Of a stretch of DNA of 64,000 nucleotides, positions 1 through 6,066 are shown in pieces. Both the position numbers and the translations under genes were made by a program. Every line of letters starts with the position of its first letter. Position 1 is the first letter of the stretch. A model generated the notes under the pieces. That model was not told the origin of the DNA, did not search any database, and saw only the letters and a list, made by a program, of their open reading frames with translations. The stretch is from Polyangiaceae bacterium (GTDB lineage Bacteria; Myxococcota_A; Polyangia; Polyangiales; Polyangiaceae): NCBI GenBank assembly GCA_019637295.1, contig JAHBVX010000019.1, positions 1 through 64,000 on the forward strand, written 5' to 3'.

Positions 1-157
1 ATCCAAGTGTCCGGGTCAGACTTCGTGCGGCTATCCGCTACCCTGGGCATCAGCGAAAGTTCAGCGGCGCTGAGATTCGGGGAGGTAACCGGAGCGCCGC
101 TCGCGCTACTGGCTCCGCCTGCCCCCGCGCGACTGCGAGGGCAAAGAAAGCCCGGAC

Positions 158-754
158 TTAGGTGGGCAAGGATCCCGCTCTCTGACGACCCCGCCCGCCT
201 TGTACTGCTGGGGTCTGGTCGACATCCACATTGCGCGGGCGGGCCGTAGGGGGCGCGGCGAGCTGCTCGGTGAGGGCCCGGACATAGCCAAGGGTAGAAT
301 GGTCCTCGCTCGCAAGGCCGGACTCGCGCGCCAGCCTCTCCAACACCGCGGGCTTGAGGTTGCGGTCCTCGACCAGGAGGTCGATGGCTTGCGCGAGTCT
401 GTTGACTGAGCCCGGGCGCTGTACCAGCCGGACTTTGTCCGGGTTCTTTCGCGCCCATTCGCTTGCCCGGGCGAGCAAAACGTCCACCGAACCACTGGTG
501 ACAGCATCCGCAATCATCTGCGCCTTCTCAAGGCCGACGCCCTTCCCCGACCGGAGCCCCGCCACGTACGCGCGAGCACGGGTCGCTCCCTTCACGTCGG
601 TCCAGCGGAAGCCGATGAGCTTGGCGCCCTCCTGAGGACCCACTTCGTCACCGATGACGGCGAACCGAACGTAGGCCGTTAGCTCCGGATGTTGCACGCC
701 TTTTGCCACACCAAGAGCTTCGCTTAGGCCAGTAGCAGCCGCTACACCCGTCAT
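158..754 (-). CDS. Hypothetical protein, candidate lysogeny regulator (198 aa)
   Basis: I do not recognise this family. It is the only sizeable minus-strand gene at the left of the prophage and is transcribed divergently from a small Cro-like HTH gene across a 42-bp gap. That layout is typical of a repressor/anti-repressor switch, so a role as immunity repressor or its partner is possible. The protein is alanine-rich and helical in character; its N-terminal third has no clear helix-turn-helix, and the C-terminal 25 residues are basic and low in complexity. The ATG at 752-754 is the first start after the intergenic region. The function is inferred from position only. Confidence 0.6.
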   Translation of the reverse strand: MTGVAAATGLSEALGVAKGVQHPELTAYVRFAVIGDEVGPQEGAKLIGFRWTDVKGATRARAYVAGLRSGKGVGLEKAQMIADAVTSGSVDVLLARASEWARKNPDKVRLVQRPGSVNRLAQAIDLLVEDRNLKPAVLERLARESGLASEDHSTLGYVRALTEQLAAPPTARPRNVDVDQTPAVQGGRGRQRAGSLPT

Positions 755-796
755 CCGTATTGACTCCGTAGAACTCAGTAGCTACTGTTACTGACT
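755..796 (+). promoter_or_regulatory. Divergent switch region with palindromic operator and leaderless promoter
   Basis: The gap holds a perfect 12-bp palindrome, CAGTAGCTACTG, at 776-787. A sigma70-like pair lies on the + strand: TTGACT at 760-765 and TACTGT at 783-788 with a 17-bp spacer. The -10 box overlaps the palindrome. The ATG at 797 is only 8 bp beyond the -10, so the Cro-like mRNA would be leaderless or nearly so. A half-site TACTG repeats at 789-793 and CAGTAG recurs at about 730-735 inside the leftward gene. Use as an operator is inferred. Confidence 0.5.
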
Positions 797-1045
797 ATGC
801 TGTCCGCTGGCTCCAAGAAACTCGCTAAATTCCTGAAAAGTAATGGCATCGGCCCTACTCAGGCCGCGCGCGCTCTCGGGGTCACCCACCCCGCGGTGAT
901 TGCGTGGTGCCGGGGGCATCGCGTTCCCGAGCCTGAAATGCGCAGCGCGCTGGAAACGTGGACTCGGGGCGAGGTCGCGCGGGAGCACTGGCCGCTCTCC
1001 GATCGGGAACGTCGGGCCCAGGCCGTCACGCCATTCGAGGGATAA
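797..1045 (+). CDS. Cro/XRE-like small helix-turn-helix protein (82 aa)
   Basis: Residues about 17-47 form an XRE-type helix-turn-helix: 'GPTQAARALGVTHPAVIAWC' places a recognition helix after the conserved Q-A-A-R-A-L-G-V turn, followed by a 'GHRVPEP' segment typical of Cro-like proteins. The length suits a single DNA-binding domain with a short tail. It is the first rightward gene and faces the leftward gene at 158-754 across a palindromic site, so it is probably the Cro-like arm of the switch. The ATG sits at the predicted transcript start, with no Shine-Dalgarno sequence, consistent with leaderless translation. Confidence 0.75.
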   Translation: MLSAGSKKLAKFLKSNGIGPTQAARALGVTHPAVIAWCRGHRVPEPEMRSALETWTRGEVAREHWPLSDRERRAQAVTPFEG

Positions 1046-1116
1046 TCCATGGCCCCCTCAAAGTGCTGCCCAGGGCCCGAGAGGGCCAGGAACCCCGCTA
1101 CCGGTCGAGGTGCCCA

Positions 1117-1464
1117 GTGAGCGCTCCGGACGAGGTCGAGGAGCTGGCGCGCGTGGTGAACGCGCTGAGCGACCGGCTACCGCCGTTGTTTCGCGCCCAG
1201 CTTTCGGAGCGCATTGTCGAGCTTATCAAGGCTGGCTCCGATGGATCCGGGCTGCTTCTGCCGCACGTCGATCCGAGCGCCGCATCCGGGGCATTTAAGC
1301 TCACGCTGACCTTCAAGCTGACGGACCGAGCGCGTGATTTTCTTCGCGCAGCCCGGGCACTCGAGCGTGACCTTGAAGTCGTCCTTGAGCGCCATGCGGA
1401 GTTCCTCCGCGGACCATCGTCACCCGAGGCGTCGACCGCGGCTAGCGGAACGGGTGCTCAGTGA
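1117..1464 (+). CDS. Hypothetical early phage protein (115 aa)
   Basis: The GTG at 1117 has a GAGG about 7 bp upstream and gives an acidic, helical N-terminus. The family is unknown to me. The TGA at 1462-1464 overlaps the GTG of the next gene (GTGA), the same coupling used throughout this operon, and this is the main argument that it is translated. Oddly, its middle (1177-1395) is fully overlapped by an antisense frame encoding a plausible zinc-ribbon protein with somewhat higher GC at third positions. One of the two could be spurious. Confidence 0.55.
   Translation: MSAPDEVEELARVVNALSDRLPPLFRAQLSERIVELIKAGSDGSGLLLPHVDPSAASGAFKLTLTFKLTDRARDFLRAARALERDLEVVLERHAEFLRGPSSPEASTAASGTGAQ
1177..1395 (-). 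CDS. Small zinc-ribbon protein, antisense to the gene at 1117-1464 (72 aa)
   Basis: The protein begins 'MALKDDFKVTLECPGC', has two CPGC knuckles about 20 residues apart (near residues 13-16 and 35-38), and ends in a helical basic tail. This resembles, from memory, a common family of small bacterial zinc-ribbon proteins with an N-terminal 'LKDDFKV' and two CPxC pairs. By hand count about 75 percent of its codons end in G or C, against about 66 percent for the opposing frame. It lies against the direction of the early operon. Expression is not shown by the sequence. Confidence 0.5.
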   Translation of the reverse strand: MALKDDFKVTLECPGCAKKITRSVRQLEGQRELKCPGCGARIDVRQKQPGSIGASLDKLDNALRKLGAKQRR

Positions 1465-1685
1465 GCGCCACCGTCACCCACCTCCGCCGTCGGCAAGCCG
1501 CCCACGCGTTGCGCCGCCTACGCGTCGAGCTCGGACTGAGCCAGGAGCAAGCCGCTGCCCTCTGCGGCGTCTGCCCTCGTACATGGGGAGCGTGGGAGCG
1601 CGCGACCGTGCCGCTCCGAGCGCTCGAAGCATTCCTAGTACTCCAGGCCCGCGGGACTGACGCGCTATCGCGGAGGGCGGCGTGA
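1461..1685 (+). CDS. XRE-family helix-turn-helix protein (74 aa)
   Basis: Residues about 15-55 give a standard XRE fold: 'LRRLRVELGLSQEQAAALCG' is followed by a W-x-x-W-E-R-A turn. Such one-domain proteins act as small phage transcription regulators. The GTG start at 1461 overlaps the previous stop and its own TGA at 1683-1685 overlaps the next GTG, so translation is coupled on both sides. There is no extra effector or dimerisation domain. Confidence 0.75.
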   Translation: MSATVTHLRRRQAAHALRRLRVELGLSQEQAAALCGVCPRTWGAWERATVPLRALEAFLVLQARGTDALSRRAA

Positions 1686-1990
1686 GACCCTGCCGCCGCT
1701 GCTACGGGCTCGCGCACCGTGTCGAGGGCAAGGCCTGCGGGCTCTGCGATCTCGCGTCCAGTACAAAGCCGCGGTTCGTCGTCTTGCTGCCCCACGTCGA
1801 AGCCGCCCTCGCTCGAGCGTTCGACGCCGAGGACGAGGCATCACGGTGCTCAGAGCGTTGCGTACGATACCGGCAGCTCATCGCGAGGATAAAAGCCCAA
1901 CGCACCCTGGGCGGACGGCGCACGGCGAAGAGGCGGCTGGTTCAGCACGTGCTGACTCATCAACCCAGCATGGAGCTCGTCGAGCCTTGA
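1682..1990 (+). CDS. Small zinc-ribbon protein of the early operon (102 aa)
   Basis: The N-terminus has a four-cysteine zinc ribbon: Cys-x2-Cys near residue 4 and Cys-x2-Cys near residue 20, with an L-x-HRV-x-G segment between them. The same pattern recurs at the C-terminus of the next gene product, so the two probably share a duplicated module. The remainder is basic and helical, with no recognised domain. The GTG start overlaps the preceding stop and the TGA overlaps a TTG start. A role in nucleic-acid binding is possible but unproven. Confidence 0.65.
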   Translation: MRPCRRCYGLAHRVEGKACGLCDLASSTKPRFVVLLPHVEAALARAFDAEDEASRCSERCVRYRQLIARIKAQRTLGGRRTAKRRLVQHVLTHQPSMELVEP

Positions 1991-2340
1991 AAAAGTGCAG
2001 CGTGTGCCGCGGACCCCTTGCGAACCCGTCACGCAAGACATGCTCCAACGAGTGTCGCTATGCCGCCGTTTCCGCGTCCCGCATCAGCTTCGAGCGAGGT
2101 ACTCCCCAGAGCGCGAAGCGCCGGTGTGGCCGGTGCCGAAAGCGCTTCGACCTAGATGCTCTCAGTCAAGTCGACCCGAAGTGGTCGGGCATGCGCGGAT
2201 TCATTCTCGTCTGCGAAGACTGCGCGACGCGCTCGCGTGTGCGGGCGCCCGTCTGCCCGGTGTGCGCCGACCTGTCTCACCGCGTGACCGGAACCAACTG
2301 CAAACGGTGTGGCCTTACTCGCACGGAGACATGCACGTGA
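1987..2340 (+). CDS. Multi-zinc-finger phage protein (117 aa, TTG start)
   Basis: Three cysteine clusters are visible. The N-terminal CSVC with 'KTCSNECRYA' is a finger also found on the endonuclease nested at 4015-4605. A central pair comprises CGRC and CEDC. The C-terminal 'CPVCADLSHRVTGTNCKRCG' matches the ribbon of the preceding gene. The TTG at 1987 is chosen because it overlaps the previous stop (TTGA) and starts exactly before the first finger; no ATG or GTG fits better. It is probably a nucleic-acid-binding accessory protein. No nuclease motif is seen. Confidence 0.65.
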   Translation: MKKCSVCRGPLANPSRKTCSNECRYAAVSASRISFERGTPQSAKRRCGRCRKRFDLDALSQVDPKWSGMRGFILVCEDCATRSRVRAPVCPVCADLSHRVTGTNCKRCGLTRTETCT

Positions 2341-5300
2341 ACCTCCCGCTCTTCTCTCGGCCGCAGGCGCGGCAGCCTCTGCGCGACTACCAGCACCGCG
2401 CCGTGCGTGACGTCCTCCTCGCCTACCAACGTGCACGCTCCGTCTGTCTCGTCGCGCCCACCGGCTGTCACGCGGCCGGGCAAGGGATTCTGATGGCGGA
2501 CGGATCTGTGGTCCCCGTCGAAGACGTCCGCGTCGGAGACGCGCTCTGTGGCCTGGCCGGGCGGAGAGTGGTCTCGCGGCTACACCGCGGCACCGGCGAG
2601 ATGTTTCGCATCGTCCCCACCAAGGGCGATCCGTTCGTCGTCAACGCTGATCATGTGCTCTCTCTGGTTCGCGTGCGCGAAGGGGCGACGAGCAAGAAGT
2701 GCGCGGCGCGGGCAGGTGAAATCGTGGACGTCACTGTCCGAGAGTGGCTGGCATGGTCGAAGCGGCAAAAGCACATCCACAAGCTTTTCCGGGTCGGCGT
2801 GCGCCAATTCGAGGGCGACACCGGCCGCCAGCCAATTCCTCCCTACATCCTTGGGATCCTGCTCGGAGACGGATGCCTTGCACGCATGGTGGAGTTTACG
2901 ACCGCTGATCCTGAACCCCTCGCTGAGCTACGCGCGTTCGCTGCCGAGCGCGGCTTGTCAGTCGTGCGCGGAGCTGATTCTGGTGCGTCCACAACGTGGC
3001 GACTGACAGCACCGTATCGGCGCTCGCACCAGACCGGTCGGATCGAGCGCAACAGCAACCCTCTCACATCTGAACTCCGCAGCATGGGGCTTTGCGTCGA
3101 CGGCGCGGTCAAGTTCGTCCCGCGACAGTACCTACGAGGAGCTGAGTTCGAGAGACTCGACGTGCTCGCCGGCCTGCTCGATGCTGACGGGTCCTTAACT
3201 GGTGGAGGATTCGACTTCATATCCAAGTCAGAGCAGCTCGCTCGTGACGTGGCCTTTCTGTCGCGAAGCCTCGGCCTCGCTGCTTATGTGCGAACAGTAA
3301 CGAAGTCGGCTCACCCCGGGCACGTTGGCACTTACTATCGCGTCAGCATCAGCGGCGAATGCTCCATCATTCCCTGTCGGATCGCGCGCAAGCGAGCCCC
3401 AAAGCGATTTCAAAAAAAGGTGGTCACGCGCTCGGGGTTTCGGGTCGAACACGTTGGACCTGGCGAGTTCTTCGGGTTCACTGTCGACCAGGACGGCCGG
3501 TACCTGCTCGACGACTTCACCGTCACGCACAACAGCGGCAAGACCCGCATGGGCGAGGAGCTCGTCCACCTGGCTGTCGGCCGCTCGAGGCGCGTGCTCT
3601 GGCTCGCCCACCGGCGCGAGCTCGTCAAGCAGGCTGCCGACCGCCTACGCCTCTCGCTCGGGCATCTCGATGTGGGAGTGGTCTCGCCTGGACACGAGTA
3701 CTCGCCGGGGTCGCCCGTGCAGGTTGCCACTATCCAAACCCTGCTCGCCCGCGACAAGCGCCCGCATGCCGATCTGCTCGTCTTTGATGAGTGCTTCCCC
3801 GCCGGCACGCTGGTCGATGGCCGGCCAATAGAATCAATCAGAGCAGGCGACTTGGTCTGGTCGGTCGACCACGGCACCGGGGCTCTGGGGATGCGCCGAG
3901 TCGTCCACCTGTTCCGGAAGAAGGCGGAACGGTTGGTAAGCCTGAGCATCGGGGGGATCCGCATCAGCTGCACGCCGAACCATCCTCTGTTCGTGAAAGG
4001 AAAGGGATATGTCGATGCCGCGTCGCTCGTACCGGGGGACCTGTGTTGTGTGCGGACTGCCGTTCGTCCGCCCGGCGGCCCGTCCGCCGAAAACGTGCTC
4101 GAAGACGTGTCGCTACGCGATCTGCTCCGCGAAGATGGCGGACACCAACCGCAAGTACGCGAGTCAGCGGATGCGAGAGCGGAACCCGATGCGCCGGGCA
4201 GAGGTGCGAGCGAAGGTATCGGCCAAGCTGGTGGAATTGGGGCACCGGCCGAAGGTGCGGGGTGGCAACGGGCGTCCGCCAACGAAGTTCGAAACCATGG
4301 TGGCGGAGGCGTTGGGTTGGCACATGCAGGTGATCGTCCCGACCGGCAAGGGAGCGAGAGGGATGGGACTTCCGACCCACTTCAAGCTGGACGCAGCGGA
4401 CCCGGCGTTGATGATTGCCGTCGAGGTGGACGGAAGCAGCCACACGTCCCTGGAGAGACAGAGGCAGGACCGTCGGAAGGAAGCGTTCTTGCGTGGGCGC
4501 GGGTGGAGAGTACTTCGAGTGTCGAACCAGGAACTGGAGACGGAACCATCGTCTACAATCTCGAAGTTGAAGGCAGCCATACGTACTTTGCCAACAACGT
4601 CCTAGTCCACAACTGCCACCACTACGTCAGCGACGACTGGCGCCAGCTCGCTCGCGCGTACCCCGAGGCCCGCTCCCTCGGCCTGACCGCTACGCCAGAG
4701 CGTGGTGACGGTCGCCCGCTGGGAGATCTGTTCAGCGAGCTCGTGGTGGCGGCTCAGTACTCCGAGCTCATCGCAGCGGGCCACATCGTCCCCGCGAATG
4801 TGCTGCAGCCCGGCGAGTACCTCGAGGACGGCCTGGCCTGCGACATCACGAGCGCCTACACGCACTACGCCAGCGGCATGCTCGCCTTCGCGTTCGTCCG
4901 CTCGGTCGAGGAAGCGTACGCCGGGGCGCTCTCACTGCGTCAGGCGGGCTGGTCCGCGGCCGTCATCGAGGCAAACACCCCCGCTGCAGAACGCGAGCAA
5001 ACGCTCGAGCTGTTCGCCGCTCGCAAAATCAAGGTGCTGATCAGCGTCAACACCCTCACCGAGGGAGTCGACGTTCCTGAAGCGGAGTGCTGCATCCTCG
5101 CTGCCAAAGTCGGGCACTCGAGCGGCTACCTGCAGCGGGTCGGCCGGGTGCTGCGCTCATCCCCCGGCAAGACCGTAGCGACCGTCCTAGACCTCGTCGG
5201 CCTCTGGAAACTCCACGGTATGCCCGACGAAGACCGGGACTACAGCCTGACTGGGGACGCCGGAGTGAGACGCAAGGCCGCCACTGCGGTCTCTCAGTGC

Positions 5301-5747
5301 CTCCGCTGCGGTGGGGTCAGCCCCGCGCACGTGTCCGTCTGCCCGATGTGCGGGTTCGTCCGCCCAGCGCGCGAGCTTGCGCCCCAGCACATCCACGACA
5401 TCGAGCTCACGTCCGTTGGGAGCGACCTACCGAGCTTCGCCCCCGACGCCTCCCCCGAGCAGGTGTACGCAGACCTCCGGGGGCGTCAACGCGACGAGGC
5501 GCGCGGGCTTGACTGGGTCGTCTCATCGTTTCGTCGACGCTTCGGGCATCGACCGGTCCTTGACGACGTGACCGCGGACGAGCGTGTCGCTGAGTGGGAG
5601 CGGCTCCGCTCCATCGCCGCAGTAGCGGGCCGGAGGCCCCGGTGGGTCGACGAGCAGTATCAAAAAATCTTCGGTTGCCCACCACCGGTGGGCGATCTGG
5701 TGGCGCAGCGTGTCGCAGCTCGCCTCGGAGGAGGCTCCTATGCATGA
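2337..5747 (+). CDS. SF2 DEAD/DEAH-type helicase with two inteins (1136 aa precursor, about 506 aa mature)
   Basis: After removal of both inteins the exteins form a phage SF2 helicase. The Q-motif-like 'LRDYQHRAV' precedes Walker A, which reads APTG|SGKT across intein 1. 'LWLAHRRELVKQA' is motif Ia, and motif II reads VFDE|CHH across intein 2. 'LGLTATPERGDG' is motif III, 'LISVNTLTEGVDVPEAECC' motif V and 'GYLQRVGRVLRSS' motif VI. A CxxC...CxxC zinc knuckle follows (CLRCGG, CPMCGF). GTG 2337 is preferred because GGAGA lies 7 bp upstream and the codon overlaps the preceding stop; ATG 2331 is an alternative. It overlaps the VRR-NUC gene by 8 bp. Likely role: unwinding in phage replication or recombination. 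Activity should depend on both splicing events. Confidence 0.93.
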   Translation: MNLPLFSRPQARQPLRDYQHRAVRDVLLAYQRARSVCLVAPTGCHAAGQGILMADGSVVPVEDVRVGDALCGLAGRRVVSRLHRGTGEMFRIVPTKGDPFVVNADHVLSLVRVREGATSKKCAARAGEIVDVTVREWLAWSKRQKHIHKLFRVGVRQFEGDTGRQPIPPYILGILLGDGCLARMVEFTTADPEPLAELRAFAAERGLSVVRGADSGASTTWRLTAPYRRSHQTGRIERNSNPLTSELRSMGLCVDGAVKFVPRQYLRGAEFERLDVLAGLLDADGSLTGGGFDFISKSEQLARDVAFLSRSLGLAAYVRTVTKSAHPGHVGTYYRVSISGECSIIPCRIARKRAPKRFQKKVVTRSGFRVEHVGPGEFFGFTVDQDGRYLLDDFTVTHNSGKTRMGEELVHLAVGRSRRVLWLAHRRELVKQAADRLRLSLGHLDVGVVSPGHEYSPGSPVQVATIQTLLARDKRPHADLLVFDECFPAGTLVDGRPIESIRAGDLVWSVDHGTGALGMRRVVHLFRKKAERLVSLSIGGIRISCTPNHPLFVKGKGYVDAASLVPGDLCCVRTAVRPPGGPSAENVLEDVSLRDLLREDGGHQPQVRESADARAEPDAPGRGASEGIGQAGGIGAPAEGAGWQRASANEVRNHGGGGVGLAHAGDRPDRQGSERDGTSDPLQAGRSGPGVDDCRRGGRKQPHVPGETEAGPSEGSVLAWARVESTSSVEPGTGDGTIVYNLEVEGSHTYFANNVLVHNCHHYVSDDWRQLARAYPEARSLGLTATPERGDGRPLGDLFSELVVAAQYSELIAAGHIVPANVLQPGEYLEDGLACDITSAYTHYASGMLAFAFVRSVEEAYAGALSLRQAGWSAAVIEANTPAAEREQTLELFAARKIKVLISVNTLTEGVDVPEAECCILAAKVGHSSGYLQRVGRVLRSSPGKTVATVLDLVGLWKLHGMPDEDRDYSLTGDAGVRRKAATAVSQCLRCGGVSPAHVSVCPMCGFVRPARELAPQHIHDIELTSVGSDLPSFAPDASPEQVYADLRGRQRDEARGLDWVVSSFRRRFGHRPVLDDVTADERVAEWERLRSIAAVAGRRPRWVDEQYQKIFGCPPPVGDLVAQRVAARLGGGSYA
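2466..3533 (+). other. Intein 1 in Walker A, with in-frame LAGLIDADG endonuclease (356 aa)
   Basis: The insert runs from Cys44 ('CHAAGQGILMADG', block A) to Asn399 of the precursor ('DDFTVTHN', blocks F/G), with Ser as +1 residue, exactly between APTG and SGKT. Block B is degenerate: 'VVNADHVL' keeps the His but has Asn in place of the usual Thr. Two dodecapeptides, 'LGILLGDGCL' (about 2850-2880) and 'LAGLLDADGSL' (about 3164-3196), mark a two-motif LAGLIDADG homing endonuclease in the same frame. All residues needed for splicing (C1, block B His, penultimate His, terminal Asn, Ser+1) are present, so both splicing and homing look intact. Confidence 0.93.
3792..4613 (+). other. Intein 2 in the DEAH-like motif, carrying an out-of-frame endonuclease (274 aa)
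   Basis: The insert starts at Cys486 ('CFPAGTLVDGRPIES', block A) and ends at Asn759 ('TYFANNVLVHN', blocks F/G), with Cys as +1 residue, splitting VFDE|CHH. Block B is classic ('ISCTPNHPLFV'). Between about 4040 and 4540 the helicase frame reads as Gly/Arg/Glu-rich sequence with no endonuclease motif, while the +1 frame encodes a complete nuclease (4015-4605). In effect it is a mini-intein whose central linker is translated from DNA that serves another gene. The splicing residues look intact. Confidence 0.9.
4015..4605 (+). CDS. Vsr/DUF559-like homing endonuclease nested out of frame in intein 2 (196 aa)
   Basis: The N-terminus has a Cys4 finger (C10, C13, C28, C32; 'KTCSKTCRYA'). The C-terminal half matches the Vsr/DUF559 restriction-like fold: E93 in 'KFETMVAEAL', D126 in 'THFKLDAADP', E137 and D139 in 'IAVEVDGSSH', then 'FLRGRGWRVLRVSNQEL'. 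ATG 4015 has a strong purine-rich Shine-Dalgarno (GAAAGGAAAGGG, 3995-4006) 8 bp upstream; ATG 4009 is less well spaced. The frame is +1 relative to the helicase, and the TAG at 4603-4605 falls inside the intein's last codons. It is probably a free-standing homing nuclease that mobilises the intein. Its A-rich start region differs from its surroundings. Expression is inferred. Confidence 0.85.
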   Translation: MPRRSYRGTCVVCGLPFVRPAARPPKTCSKTCRYAICSAKMADTNRKYASQRMRERNPMRRAEVRAKVSAKLVELGHRPKVRGGNGRPPTKFETMVAEALGWHMQVIVPTGKGARGMGLPTHFKLDAADPALMIAVEVDGSSHTSLERQRQDRRKEAFLRGRGWRVLRVSNQELETEPSSTISKLKAAIRTLPTTS

Positions 5748-6066
5748 GACCGAGATTCAGCAACAGATACGCCTAGCTCTTGGTCGGGAGCCCGACCTGG
5801 TCCTCTGGCGCAACAACACCGGCGTCGCGAAGCATGATGGGCGCAAGGTCCGCTATGGGCTCGCGCTGGGGTCGTCAGACCTCGTCGGCATTCTAGCCGG
5901 CCGGTTCGTTGCGCTCGAAGTCAAGCGACCCAAGGGCAGAGCGTCGGACGAACAGAAGCTGTTCGTCGAGCTCGTCCGCGCGAAGGGCGGGTTCGCTGCC
6001 TTCGTCCGATCGGTCGACGAGGCACGCGCAGCTATCCAGCGGGCTCGTGAGGGCGCGAGCGAATGA
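5740..6066 (+). CDS. VRR-NUC domain nuclease (108 aa)
   Basis: This is a stand-alone VRR-NUC (PD-(D/E)XK superfamily) protein of the usual phage length. 'LWRNNTGVAK' leads into 'YGLALGSSDLVGI' with D47 and 'FVALEVKRPKG' with E60 and K62, the catalytic D...ExK set. A final helix ('VRSVDEARAAI') completes the fold. Such proteins occur beside SF2 helicases in phage replication modules, probably processing branched DNA. ATG 5740 has GGAGGAGG upstream and overlaps the helicase end; the stop overlaps the next gene as ATGA. Confidence 0.9.
   Translation: MHETEIQQQIRLALGREPDLVLWRNNTGVAKHDGRKVRYGLALGSSDLVGILAGRFVALEVKRPKGRASDEQKLFVELVRAKGGFAAFVRSVDEARAAIQRAREGASE

Noticed and set aside
1-157. A short rightward frame at 7-249
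   Set aside because: It has no ribosome-binding site, overlaps the end of the leftward gene, and its sequence is Pro/Ala/Arg low-complexity. I see nothing convincing in the first 157 bases.
1995-2336. N-terminal extension of the helicase to about 1995
   Set aside because: The extra 114 codons read through the zinc-finger gene in another frame. The GTG at 2337 has a Shine-Dalgarno and the GTGA coupling used throughout the operon.
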